Positions 28,851 to 36,993 of a stretch of DNA of 64,000 bases are shown here, piece by piece. The stretch comes from Neorhizobium galegae. GTDB lineage: Bacteria; Pseudomonadota; Alphaproteobacteria; Rhizobiales; Rhizobiaceae. The notes beneath the pieces were generated by a model. It had not been told where the DNA came from. It saw nothing but the letters and a program-made list of their open reading frames with translations, and searched no databases. The stretch is from the NCBI RefSeq assembly GCF_021391675.1, contig NZ_CP090095.1, forward strand, positions 1,803,501 through 1,867,500, in the 5' to 3' direction. The position numbers and the translations under genes were made by a program. Within the stretch, counting starts at the first letter, position 1, and every line of letters begins with the position of its first letter.

Positions 28851-29177
28851 CTCTGGGCTCCTCCCCAATGAAACAAACTGATGAAACAAACTCATGCCGA
28901 CAAGGCTGGTGATGCATACATCACATCCACGATTCGGCTTCCTCTTCCCGAATTGCGACAACCTGCCGTAGGGGAAACCTACAGCAGGAGGATATCGATG
29001 TATACTTTTGTATTCGGTTTTGCCGCAACACGACTTCCTTCCAACCGGCTCGTATGCCATGATTATACGGGAGGCTGTGATTGTGCGGCCGTTGTGTCCT
29101 TCGCTCTTCCGGTGCCCGTTTCGGCGCCGTAACCGCGAGGCGCGCGGCTACCTGTTGCGGGAAGTGGAGGAGAGACC
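28851..29177. promoter_or_regulatory. Divergent regulatory region, binding protein copy 2 / GMC oxidoreductase
   Basis: This 327-base stretch without a gene separates two divergent genes. It holds a tandem direct repeat ATGAAACAAACT (28868-28879 and 28881-28892) next to the binding-protein ribosome site, an inverted repeat TGATG-CATA-CATCA (28910-28923) and ATGTATAC (28998-29005), which recurs upstream of the transporter operon at 21316-21323. A good ribosome site (GGAGGAG) for the GMC gene lies at its right end. It probably contains promoters in both directions and binding sites for one regulator. Confidence 0.5.
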
Positions 29178-30806
29178 ATGGGTGCGTTCGAGCATTCCCG
29201 TACCTACGACTACGTCATCGTGGGCGGCGGCACGGCAGGCTGTGTTCTGGCCAACCGGCTGTCGGCGGATCCGACGGTCGAGGTGCTGATGATCGAGGGC
29301 GGCGGCGAGGGGCGGGGCTTCTATGTCGACATGCCGCTTGGTCTCGCCTATCTCATCGGCAGGCCCCAATATGACTGGCTCTACAAGGGCGAGCCTGAAC
29401 CCCATCTCAATGGACGCCAGCTTGCACTGCCGCGCGGAAAAATGCTCGGGGGCAGTTCCGCCATCAACGGCCTGATCTATGTACGCGGCCATGCCTACGA
29501 CTACGACCAATGGGCGCAGCTCGGCAATCGCGGCTGGTCGTGGGAAAGTGTGCTGCCCTATTTCAAGCGTTCCGAAGCTTTCCATCGTCCGGATGAGGGG
29601 GCTCACGGCACGGAGGGCGAATGGGCGGTTTCCGATCCCAATGTGCGGTGGGAGGCCCTCGAAGCCTATCGCCGGGCAGCGATCGAGCAGGGTATTCCCG
29701 CTGCGGACGACTACAATTCCGGCGACAATGAAGGCGTGGCCTTCTTCGTCGCCACCATCAAGAACGGTGTGCGCCACTCCACCGCCCGCGCATTTCTGGA
29801 GCCGGTCCGCAACCGCCGCAACCTAACGGTCGTCACCCGCGCCCTCGTCGACCGGGTGACCTTCGACGGCAAGCGGGCGAGCGGCGTCGTGTTCAGCCTC
29901 GATGGCCAGAATCACGAGGCTAAGGCGGGGCGGGAAGTCATTCTGTCGGCCGGAGCCTATAGCTCGCCGGCCATTCTCGAACGCTCCGGCGTTGGTGCGC
30001 CGGACGTTCTGGCAGCGGCCGGGATAGAGGTGCTGCACGCATTGCCGGGTGTCGGCGAAAACCTGCAGGATCACTGGCACATCCGGGTGCAGCATCGTCT
30101 TCACAATACCCATACGCTGAATACCCGCGCCGGCACACGGCTTGGCCGGATGCTGCTCGGCATGCAGTATCTTGCGACCAAACGCGGGCCGCTCGGCGGG
30201 TCGCCGACGCTGCTCGGCGCCTTCCTCAAGACCACGCCGGATGCGCCGGCGCCGGAAATCCAGATCCACGTCTCCGGCTCCACCTCGCCGAGTTTCGGCG
30301 GCGCCATGCATCCGTTCCCCGGCATCACCTCGTCGGCGTGCATCCTGCGGCCGGAAAGTCGCGGCCATTGCCACGTCGCGGTGGGCGACCCTTCGGTCCA
30401 GCCGCGCATCCTGCACAATTTCCTGAAAGAGGAGGCGGACCGGGAGATCCTGATACGATCGATCGAGGCTGTCCGGCGCATTGTTGCAAGCCCGGCCATG
30501 GCGCGTTTCGAGCCGGAGGAAATAGCGCCGACTGCTGCCGTGCAGTCCCACGACGACATGCTCGATTATGCCCGCCAAACCCTCAACACCACCTTCCATC
30601 CCGTCGGCACCTGCAAGATGGGCCGCGACCGCATGGCGGTGGTCGACGATCGGCTGCGGGTCCATGGTCTCACCGGCCTGCGCGTCGTCGATGCCTCGAT
30701 CATGCCCACCATCGTCTCTGGGAACACCCAGGCCCCGACCGTGATGATCGCGGAAAAGGCGGCGGACTTCATTCGCGAGGAAAAGATGGGAGCGCAGGCG
30801 GCATGA
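29178..30806 (+). CDS. GMC-family FAD-dependent oxidoreductase (choline-dehydrogenase-like)
   Basis: This 542-residue flavoenzyme has the N-terminal FAD Rossmann motif VIVGGGTAGCVLANRLS near residue 13, the GMC signature GGSSAINGLIYVRGHAYDY near residue 93 and the C-terminal active-site stretch FHPVGTCKMG near residue 473. The family oxidises primary alcohols or similar groups to aldehydes or ketones. It heads a row of four same-strand genes (GMC, two amidohydrolases, Rieske) and is divergent from a binding protein, so it probably acts on the imported solute. Choline itself is not indicated; no betaine genes are near. Confidence 0.88.
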   Translation: MGAFEHSRTYDYVIVGGGTAGCVLANRLSADPTVEVLMIEGGGEGRGFYVDMPLGLAYLIGRPQYDWLYKGEPEPHLNGRQLALPRGKMLGGSSAINGLIYVRGHAYDYDQWAQLGNRGWSWESVLPYFKRSEAFHRPDEGAHGTEGEWAVSDPNVRWEALEAYRRAAIEQGIPAADDYNSGDNEGVAFFVATIKNGVRHSTARAFLEPVRNRRNLTVVTRALVDRVTFDGKRASGVVFSLDGQNHEAKAGREVILSAGAYSSPAILERSGVGAPDVLAAAGIEVLHALPGVGENLQDHWHIRVQHRLHNTHTLNTRAGTRLGRMLLGMQYLATKRGPLGGSPTLLGAFLKTTPDAPAPEIQIHVSGSTSPSFGGAMHPFPGITSSACILRPESRGHCHVAVGDPSVQPRILHNFLKEEADREILIRSIEAVRRIVASPAMARFEPEEIAPTAAVQSHDDMLDYARQTLNTTFHPVGTCKMGRDRMAVVDDRLRVHGLTGLRVVDASIMPTIVSGNTQAPTVMIAEKAADFIREEKMGAQAA

Positions 30807-30863
30807 GGCAATCAAAGAGGGACGTTGCGAGACTGACACCCAAGGATAATTCATCGACCAACA

Positions 30864-31937
30864 ATGAGCGAGACGTTTACGAAAATGGCTAGATTCGAAA
30901 CCGCCGGGGCGATCGACTGCGACGTCCATCCGCCGACACCGCGTCGTGCCGACCTGCTTCCCTATCTCGACGACTATTGGCAGGAGATCGTCACCTCGCG
31001 CGAAGTCGACGTGCTGGAACTGATGAGTTTTCCCGAGCGCACGCGTCCCTACATGCGGCCCGACTGGGCATGGAGCAGCGATCCGCTCACGCAGATGCAG
31101 AAGAACCTGCTCGACCCGCTCGGTCTCGAAGGCGCCATCCTCAACGTTGTTTCCGGCGCCCACGCCTTGTTCGATCCTTACCTCTCAGCCGCCATATGCC
31201 GCGCCACCAACGACTGGCTTGCCGACAAGTGGTTGAGCCGCGACAGCCGGCTGAGGGCGTCCATGCTGGTGCCGTTCCAGAATGTCGAGGCCGCGGTCGA
31301 GGAGATCGAGCGTCGCGCCGACGACAAGCGTTTCGTGCAGATCCTGACGCTCGCCATGACCGAGCTTCCGCTCGGCCGGCGCACCTACTGGCCGATCTAC
31401 GAGGCGGCCGAGAAACACGGCCTGCCGATCGGCATTCATGCGGGATCGAATTTCCGCCATGCGCCGAGCCATAGCGGCTTCCATTCCTTCCTGATCGAGG
31501 ACCATGTGGTGCAGCCGCAAGGCTTCGCAACCCAGGTCGCGAGCCTGATTTCCGAAGGCGTCTTCGTCAAATACCCAAAGTTGACGGCGGTGATGATCGA
31601 ATCCGGCGTCACCTGGATGCCGGCGCTGATGTGGCGCATGAGCAAGGACTGGCGCGGCACCCGCATCGAGGTTCCGTGGGTCAAGGACGCGCCGGCCGAC
31701 ATCATCCGCCGGCATATCCGCATGACATCGCAGCCCTTCGACGGGCCTGATGATGTCGAGGACGTCGCCAAGACGCTCGACCATCTGCTCAGCGATGATA
31801 TGCTGCTGTTCTCCTCGGACTATCCGCATTGGCATTTCGAGGGGTTGGACGTGCTGCCCGAGGGCCTGCCGGAAGCCAAGGTGAACAAGATCCTTCGCGA
31901 CAACGTTCTCGCCACCTATCCGAGATTTGGAGGCTGA
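30864..31937 (+). CDS. Amidohydrolase-2 family metal-dependent hydrolase/decarboxylase (copy 1)
   Basis: This 357-residue TIM-barrel enzyme is of the ACMSD-like amidohydrolase group. The N-terminal metal motif is DCDVHP (residues 18-23), so Asp replaces the first His of the usual HxH. Further ligands are likely the His in GLPIGIHAGS near residue 190 and the Asp in SSDYPHWHFE near residue 316. Members with an acidic residue at the first position include decarboxylases of aromatic or unsaturated acids. It lies 57 bases after the GMC gene and directly before a paralogue. An ATG at 30885 is an alternative start. The substrate is not known. Confidence 0.82.
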   Translation: MSETFTKMARFETAGAIDCDVHPPTPRRADLLPYLDDYWQEIVTSREVDVLELMSFPERTRPYMRPDWAWSSDPLTQMQKNLLDPLGLEGAILNVVSGAHALFDPYLSAAICRATNDWLADKWLSRDSRLRASMLVPFQNVEAAVEEIERRADDKRFVQILTLAMTELPLGRRTYWPIYEAAEKHGLPIGIHAGSNFRHAPSHSGFHSFLIEDHVVQPQGFATQVASLISEGVFVKYPKLTAVMIESGVTWMPALMWRMSKDWRGTRIEVPWVKDAPADIIRRHIRMTSQPFDGPDDVEDVAKTLDHLLSDDMLLFSSDYPHWHFEGLDVLPEGLPEAKVNKILRDNVLATYPRFGG

Positions 31938-31940
31938 CCC

Positions 31941-33044
31941 ATGGAAACCCCGGTACTCGAACGTAGCTCCGAAAAATCCCAGATCCAGGGCGTGGTGGAT
32001 TGCGACGTGCATCCGGCCTTCTCAAAGCCCGACCAGTTGCTCGACTATCTCCCCGAACGCTGGAAAACGCATGTGCGCGATTTTGCCGTGCGCACGGCAA
32101 ACCCCTTGCTCGGTACACTGCCCTATCCGCGCATGACGCCGGGCAACGGCATGCGCCGCGATTCTTGGCCGCCGAACGGTGGCCCTCCGGCATCCGACCT
32201 TGCTTTCCTACAGCAACAGCTGCTCGAGGAGTGCAATATCGACTACGGCATCCTGCAGCCGCTCGCGGCGGGCAGCATGGCTTTCAACCAGGAACTCGGC
32301 GCAGCGCTCTGCGCGGCCCTGAACGACTGGCAGATCGACAAATTTGCCGGGCCGGAACCGCGGCTGAAAGCCTCCATTTGTATCTCCCAAGAGGATGCGA
32401 AGGAATCGGTCGCCGAGATCGACCGGCGCGTCACCGACCGCCGCTTCGTGCAGATCGCCATGCCGCCGCGCACGCTGGAGCCCTGCGGCCGCCGCCGCTA
32501 CTGGCCGATCTACGAGGCGGCCGAGCACTACGGCCTGCCGATCGGGCTCCATACCAGTGCCTTCGGCTACCGCCCGAATACGCCGTCCGGCTGGAGCTCG
32601 TTTTATCTGGAGGAACACTACGCAGCCTCCAACAGCCTCCAGACCGTGCTCTCCAGCATGATCCTCGAAGGCGTGTTCGAGCAGTTCCCGAAGCTGAAGA
32701 TCGTGCTCGTAGAGGGCGGCTTCTCCTGGCTGCCGTCGCTCGTCTGGCGCCTCGACCGGGAATGGAAGCGTATGCGTGACGAGGTTCCTCATGTGAAGCG
32801 CAAGCCGTCGGAATATGTGCGCGAGAACTTCTGGTACACGACCCAGCCGATCGAGGAGCCGGAGAACAACCGGCATCTCCTCGATATCCTGCGCTGGATC
32901 GGCACCGACCGGCTGATGTTCTCGACCGACTACCCGCACTGGGATTTCGACGACCCGCGCTTCGCCTTCAAGGTGCCGCTGACGCCCGCCGAGCGTTCCG
33001 CCATCTTCCGCGACAACGCGGTGGAACTGTTTGGCCTGAAATGA
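31941..33044 (+). CDS. Amidohydrolase-2 family metal-dependent hydrolase/decarboxylase (copy 2)
   Basis: This 367-residue protein is paralogous to the preceding one. The shared elements are DCDVHP (residues 17-22), RFVQI near residue 171, YWPIYEAAEHYGLPIGLHTS near residue 188 and STDYPHWDFDDPRF near residue 331. GGAGG lies 7-8 bases before the ATG. The two may form a heteromer or carry out successive steps, since they stand in tandem and both keep the ligand positions. It overlaps the Rieske gene by four bases, so the two are coupled. Confidence 0.82.
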   Translation: METPVLERSSEKSQIQGVVDCDVHPAFSKPDQLLDYLPERWKTHVRDFAVRTANPLLGTLPYPRMTPGNGMRRDSWPPNGGPPASDLAFLQQQLLEECNIDYGILQPLAAGSMAFNQELGAALCAALNDWQIDKFAGPEPRLKASICISQEDAKESVAEIDRRVTDRRFVQIAMPPRTLEPCGRRRYWPIYEAAEHYGLPIGLHTSAFGYRPNTPSGWSSFYLEEHYAASNSLQTVLSSMILEGVFEQFPKLKIVLVEGGFSWLPSLVWRLDREWKRMRDEVPHVKRKPSEYVRENFWYTTQPIEEPENNRHLLDILRWIGTDRLMFSTDYPHWDFDDPRFAFKVPLTPAERSAIFRDNAVELFGLK

Positions 33045-33487
33045 GCACGACGCCAACGCGGGAAAAGCGTCCACCCGCCCGCCACGTCGTCGCTCGTGTC
33101 GACGAGATCGCGCCGGGCGCTTCCAAGCTGGTCCATGTGGAAGGCCGCGACATCGCGGTTTTCAACGTCGCCGGCGAGTTCATGGCCATCGCCAACCGCT
33201 GTCCGCATGAAGGGGCTGACCTCTGCAAGGGCAAGCTCACCTCGCTCTTCGAGTCCGACGAGCCGGGCGTCGTCAAGATGAGCCGTCACGGTGAACTGGT
33301 ACGATGCCCCTGGCATGGCTGGGAATTCGACCTGCGCTCGGGAAAATCCTGGTGCGACCCGGCGCGCACGAGGGTGAAGAGCTACGACGTCGCCGTGGAA
33401 CACGGCGCCAGGCTCGTCGAGGGGACGTATCGCGCGGAAGTCTTCAAGATCTCCGTCGATGACGAGTATGTCGTGCTCGAACTCTGA
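33041..33487 (+). CDS. Rieske [2Fe-2S] ferredoxin-like protein
   Basis: This 148-residue soluble protein has both Rieske cluster motifs: CPH in RCPHEGADL near residue 51 and CPWHGWEFDLRSG near residue 90 (CxH and CxxH). No membrane helix or oxygenase domain is present, so it resembles Rieske ferredoxins or small oxygenase components. It is translationally coupled to amidohydrolase copy 2 (ATGA at 33041). No oxygenase alpha subunit or reductase is in the window; its electron partner is unknown. Confidence 0.88.
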   Translation: MSTTPTREKRPPARHVVARVDEIAPGASKLVHVEGRDIAVFNVAGEFMAIANRCPHEGADLCKGKLTSLFESDEPGVVKMSRHGELVRCPWHGWEFDLRSGKSWCDPARTRVKSYDVAVEHGARLVEGTYRAEVFKISVDDEYVVLEL

Positions 33488-33637
33488 GCCACCCGCCAGG
33501 CGCCGATCAGCATCCGGATTGCGTTTTGACCCTGCACGGGGCGCTGAGGAATCACGACCTCCCGTCGAGCTCCGGACGCGCTCGCCGACTATGGCGACGA
33601 CGGGGAGTGGAAGTCGTCATTCATGGGCCAGAAACGA

Positions 33638-33665
33638 CAAAAGCGCGCCGAAAGGCGCGCTTTTG
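33638..33665. terminator. Bidirectional terminator, Rieske gene / tRNA-Asn
   Basis: A 12-base-pair stem CAAAAGCGCGCC/GGCGCGCTTTTG closes a GAAA tetraloop, with T-runs on both strands. It lies 8 bases beyond the 3' end of tRNA-Asn and about 150 bases after the Rieske gene. Confidence 0.85.
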
Positions 33666-33672
33666 TTGAAAT

Positions 33673-33747
33673 TGGCTCCCCGGGCCGGATTCGAACCGGC
33701 GACCTGTCGATTAACAGTCGAATGCTCTACCGCTGAGCTACCAGGGA
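33673..33747 (-). tRNA. tRNA-Asn (GTT)
   Basis: Read on the minus strand this 75-base cloverleaf has a seven-base-pair acceptor stem (TCCCTGG with CCGGGGA, one G:U), D-loop AGCGGTAGA, anticodon GTT in CTGTTAAT, T-loop GGTTCGAATCC and an encoded CCA end. The discriminator is G. GTT reads Asn codons. Confidence 0.97.
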
Positions 33748-33906
33748 TCATCCGCGAAGGGTCGCGGCGTGTGCGGCGGGTAATACAAATGCTTTGTCGT
33801 TTTGCCAAGCGGTTTTTGCAAAAAAAACGAACTTGGTTGTTTTATCCCCGGTAAAGCCCCATTTCCCGGGCAAAGCTAGGCCTTTAACCGGTGAGGATAA
33901 TCGAGA

Positions 33907-34194
33907 GTGGCAGGTGAACGGAAGCCGACGCGATTTGGAATGGACCCGCAAAGCGGCAAGTTGGCGCTCGGCAGCGTACAGATTCCCATGCCGCGCTCGC
34001 GGATCGGCCGAGTCGTCGTCGGTCTCGGCCTGATTTTCGGCGGTGTGCTCGGCTTCCTGCCGATTCTCGGCTTCTGGATGGTGCCGCTCGGCTTCCTGGT
34101 GCTTTCGCACGATCTGCCCTTCGTGCGGCGTCAGCGGCGCCGTATCGGGCTCTGGTGGGCAAGGCGGCGGGCGCGCAAGGCCGAGCAGCGATAA
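33907..34194 (+). CDS. Small conserved membrane protein
   Basis: This 95-residue protein starts at GTG 33907. Two close hydrophobic segments (residues about 34-50 and 53-68, GLILGGVLGFLPILGFW-like) are followed by an Arg-rich tail (RRQRRRIGLWWARRRARK), so a positive-inside hairpin in the inner membrane is likely. I do not recognise a named family with certainty. It sits between tRNA-Asn and the convergent ExoD-family gene. Codon use looks like its neighbours. Confidence 0.7.
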   Translation: MAGERKPTRFGMDPQSGKLALGSVQIPMPRSRIGRVVVGLGLIFGGVLGFLPILGFWMVPLGFLVLSHDLPFVRRQRRRIGLWWARRRARKAEQR

Positions 34195-34206
34195 GGCTGC
34201 CCCAAC

Positions 34207-34863
34207 TCAGGCGAACATCGATGCGATACCCTGGCCGGCGCTGAATGCCACATAGGCGAGCACGCCAAAATAGATCACCGTGATGACGTTGAAGAGGTAG
34301 CCGCCGAGGACGATCAGCCCGTCGCGCTGGATCATGCCGGTCGACAGAAGCAGGATCGCGATCGCCGGCAGCGTATTGGAGAAGGGCACCAGACCCAGCG
34401 GAAACATCAGGAGCACGCCGCCGGCCGCGATCGCCAGGCCGTTCACCCGATTGACGAGCCGCCCGGTGGTCAATGCGGAGATGCGCGGCTTCAGGAACCG
34501 GTCGAGGCGCGAAACGATACTGACACCTTTTTCCAGTGCCGGCAGCAGTTTTTTCGTATCGAGCTCACGGTCGAGGATTTTCTTCGGCAGCCACGGCAGC
34601 CGGTTGGCGGTGATCGCCAGGCTGATCAGGATGATCGCCGCCCCGAACACGGTGCTGACGCCGGGGATCGATACGGGGAGGAGGAAAGGCAGGGAGGCGA
34701 CGGCGCAGATGAGCAGCAGGCCCTGTTCGCCGACCGCGTCCATCAATTGGCGCAGCGTCACCGACTGACCCGTGATGCCGTCGATAAGCTGCCGCAGCGT
34801 GCCGCTCAGCGAGGTTGAGGTATCGTCGAACTCGATGCTTGCGCTCACTCTTCGTTTCTCCAT
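34207..34863 (-). CDS. exoD: ExoD-family exopolysaccharide synthesis protein
   Basis: This 218-residue protein matches the ExoD family by its layout: an N-terminal soluble part with GLLLICAVASLPFLLPVSIP near residue 48, a central KILDRELDTKKLLPALEKG segment, and several C-terminal helices. ExoD was first found in Sinorhizobium through exopolysaccharide and alkali-sensitivity phenotypes; its biochemical role is unsettled. The ribosome site is weak. The gene symbol is used in the family sense; orthology to the original exoD is not proven. Confidence 0.75.
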   Translation of the reverse strand: MEKRRVSASIEFDDTSTSLSGTLRQLIDGITGQSVTLRQLMDAVGEQGLLLICAVASLPFLLPVSIPGVSTVFGAAIILISLAITANRLPWLPKKILDRELDTKKLLPALEKGVSIVSRLDRFLKPRISALTTGRLVNRVNGLAIAAGGVLLMFPLGLVPFSNTLPAIAILLLSTGMIQRDGLIVLGGYLFNVITVIYFGVLAYVAFSAGQGIASMFA

Positions 34864-34995
34864 TCCGCTTCAATTGAGCGGCATGGATATCAACAAACCG
34901 TGTCCTCGCAAAGGCGCGAGCCACAACCTGCCGGAAACGTGAACGCCCCGGCGTCTCATGAAAATCAAAAGGCTGCGCGGTCCGCTATCGGGCCG

Positions 34996-35100
34996 TTATC
35001 GAGACTGGGCCCAATAATCGTACGCTCCGCAGGCCAGCACGATCACGAGGATCGCCAGCACCACCGGATTGAGCGTGGTGATGAATTCCAGATATTGCAT
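34996..35100 (-). CDS. 34-residue single-helix membrane protein
   Basis: This very short frame is too small for most gene finders. It has an ATG at 35100 preceded by GGAGGAG (spacing 5-6) and encodes MQYLEFITTLNPVVLAILV followed by more hydrophobic residues and a short tail ending in YDYWAQSR. One transmembrane helix fills residues about 8-26. The strong ribosome site, hydrophobic composition and clean stop support a real gene. Function unknown; small proteins of this kind often bind larger membrane complexes. Confidence 0.6.
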   Translation of the reverse strand: MQYLEFITTLNPVVLAILVIVLACGAYDYWAQSR

Positions 35101-35268
35101 AACGGTCTCCTCCTACCGCATGGTCGCCGCCCGGTGCTCCCCACCCGACAACGACGTCATTTTAGCACAGTCGCCGGGCTGTCGCTACTTTAGTGTTGCC
35201 TTAGAGACTCTGGCGCATCTCTCCCCGAATCACTAGGATTGCTCCCGGGATTGAAGACGAGGGTGAAC

Positions 35269-35553
35269 ATGGGTCTGAGAGTGATCGAAGGCGGGCTTGC
35301 GGCCTGCGTGGCGAAGCCTGCCGATCTGGCCGAGGGCGATATGCCGAGCCGCGACGACGTGCTTCGCGAGGCCGAGCGGAGGATCAGGTCGACCGGGTAC
35401 GAGACCTGGCGCAATCGGGAAAGTTTGACCGGCATACCGGTGCCGCGCGAAATCCGTTATCTGGCCATGCAGATCGGTTTCGTGGCTGAAGCCATCGCCA
35501 GATTGGCCGACATTCCGGCTGATTATCGTTCCGACTTCTACTGGCCAGCGTAA
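35269..35553 (+). CDS. Conserved hypothetical protein
   Basis: This 94-residue soluble protein has no recognised domain. It is rich in charged residues, with a predicted helical C-terminal half (IRYLAMQIGFVAEAIARLAD). The ATG at 35269 follows GAGG at 6 bases; an earlier in-frame codon at 35239 has no such site. It is a monocistronic gene between two very small membrane-protein frames on the other strand. Function unknown. Confidence 0.6.
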   Translation: MGLRVIEGGLAACVAKPADLAEGDMPSRDDVLREAERRIRSTGYETWRNRESLTGIPVPREIRYLAMQIGFVAEAIARLADIPADYRSDFYWPA

Positions 35554-35577
35554 GCGCCGCCGTGTGATCGGCAGGCG

Positions 35578-35676
35578 TTAAAACAGGGTCACGAAAAGAT
35601 GCCCCACATACAGGATGCTGGAAAGCGAACCAACGGTCGCGCACGCCGCCAAGGCGTCAGAAACACTGAGTTTCAT
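35578..35676 (-). CDS. 32-residue possible membrane microprotein
   Basis: A short frame on the minus strand begins MKLSVSDALAACATVGSLS and continues with a hydrophobic stretch to the end (LYVGHLFVTLF, then stop). It could form one membrane helix. No strong ribosome site is visible, so support is weaker than for the 34-residue gene at 34996-35100. Listed as tentative. Confidence 0.35.
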   Translation of the reverse strand: MKLSVSDALAACATVGSLSSILYVGHLFVTLF

Positions 35677-35869
35677 ACTGAATCATCGCCGTCATGGCGA
35701 TCCTTCTCACAAGGATAAAAGACGACAACATCGCCGTCGTCTGCCGTTTTAAGCAAAATCCTTTAACGAACGTCCCGGTAAGGAAGCTTAACAAATCCTT
35801 TCCGGCGATGGTCGGAGCTCCAGGCTTCGCCTCATGGCGAAACCCGCTGGACATTGGGAAGGATCGCGG

Positions 35870-36130
35870 TCAGTTCAGCATCTTCGCCTCGATGCTCGCG
35901 AGAATGAAGGTTTCCCGCACCCTTTCCAGCGGGAGCTTGCGCTGCAGGCAGGCGGCGCATTCCTTCAGGGCCTTGATGTAATAGGTACCTTCGCGCACCG
36001 GCCAGCGCCAGTTGAGGTATTCCAGGGCTTCTCTCGGCCCGCGGATCGTTTCTGGGAAACCGTATCCAATGCGTACTCTGACCGGGGAACTCCACACGGC
36101 ATCATCTGCTTCAGTTACGTTACTCGTCAT
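35870..36130 (-). CDS. DUF982 domain protein
   Basis: This 86-residue protein is of the DUF982 family, widespread and multi-copy in rhizobia. Visible features are WSSPVRVRIGYGFPETIRGP at residues about 14-33, a tryptophan-rich LNWRW segment and a helical C-terminus with CAACLQRKLPLERVR. The ATG at 36130 is chosen because AAGGTG lies 5-6 bases upstream; an ATG at 36145 lacks a site. Function of the family is unknown. Confidence 0.8.
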   Translation of the reverse strand: MTSNVTEADDAVWSSPVRVRIGYGFPETIRGPREALEYLNWRWPVREGTYYIKALKECAACLQRKLPLERVRETFILASIEAKMLN

Positions 36131-36397
36131 GTCTACACCTTGCATTGCGGCGTAGGTAACTCATCCGAAAGGATTTGGTTCCTTGGGTTTGGTGAATTTT
36201 TTATGAAACCGGCTTGGGATGTTATCCCGGGGGCGCTGCGCACGCAGGTGCGGGGCTGGGGATGCAACAATCGACGTGCCGGCTGTGGCCTTCCTCGCCT
36301 CGTGCAGGAAAAAAATGACAAACGGGCCAAACCCGCTTGCGCCGTTATTCGATTCGTTCTAAACGCCCGACACCACTCGCTCTTTATGCGTTCGGAC

Positions 36398-36471
36398 GGC
36401 CTCGTGGCGGAGTGGTGACGCAGAGGACTGCAAATCCTTGCACCCGAGTTCGATTCTCGGCGAGGCCTCCA
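36398..36471 (+). tRNA. tRNA-Cys (GCA)
   Basis: This 74-base cloverleaf has acceptor stem GGCCTCG/CGAGGCC, anticodon GCA in ACTGCAAAT, T-loop GAGTTCGATTCTC and encoded CCA. The discriminator is U. GCA reads Cys codons. It is flanked by gene-free sequence on both sides. Confidence 0.97.
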
Positions 36472-36643
36472 TTTCCCCCTTCTTCCCGGACCTGTTCCTC
36501 AAATCCAAACGTGCTTTGATACCAAGCATTTACCACGCATTTTTGTGTGCGCTGCAACATGGTTAATTTTTAACCTTCTCCTCCTAGGCTCGGAACAGAA
36601 AGGCCCGCTCAGCAATTATGGGGTAGAACGGAGGGAAGGCGTC

Positions 36644-36841
36644 ATGATCACCAGGATAATCAACGTACACCGCCAGGCGACCAACGAGGTCGAAGGCACC
36701 GGCACATTCGCCGACGGCATGTTCCCGCTGACCTCCGCCGAGCAGTCTGCCTTCGACAAGGACCACAGCCTGCGCTCTTCCTATAGCCGGGACTATGTGA
36801 CCATCCGCAAGCTGGAAGAAGCGCCGCCGGCCTACGCTTGA
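36644..36841 (+). CDS. Small hypothetical protein
   Basis: This 65-residue soluble protein has no recognised domain. The ATG at 36644 is preceded by GGAGGGAAGG at a suitable distance, which favours it over upstream codons. The composition is ordinary for a cytoplasmic protein (LTSAEQSAFDKDHSLRSSYS). It lies between tRNA-Cys and the first PCMT-family gene. Function unknown. Confidence 0.55.
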   Translation: MITRIINVHRQATNEVEGTGTFADGMFPLTSAEQSAFDKDHSLRSSYSRDYVTIRKLEEAPPAYA

Positions 36842-36993
36842 GGCTGGGTCCCACGGTTGAGCCTAAGGAGAGGGAGGCGGTCTCCTCCGCTTTTTTGCTT
36901 CGAAAGCGGCCAGTGTCTTGAAAGCATGTCTTGCCCTCAGTAAGACGGTCATGCGTAGACCGGCGCATCGCCGGGTGATTTGGGACGACTGAG

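Noticed and set aside
27198..28871. 557-residue open frame on the plus strand
   Set aside because: It lies opposite the well-supported binding protein copy 2, which has signal peptide, ribosome site and family motifs. The plus frame has none of these.
33459..33854. 131-residue frame over the tRNA-Asn gene
   Set aside because: It reads through the terminator and the tRNA on the opposite strand, a common artefact.
36133..36397. Possible small genes or RNA between the DUF982 gene and tRNA-Cys
   Set aside because: Only short frames without ribosome sites and no stable hairpin with a T-run were seen.
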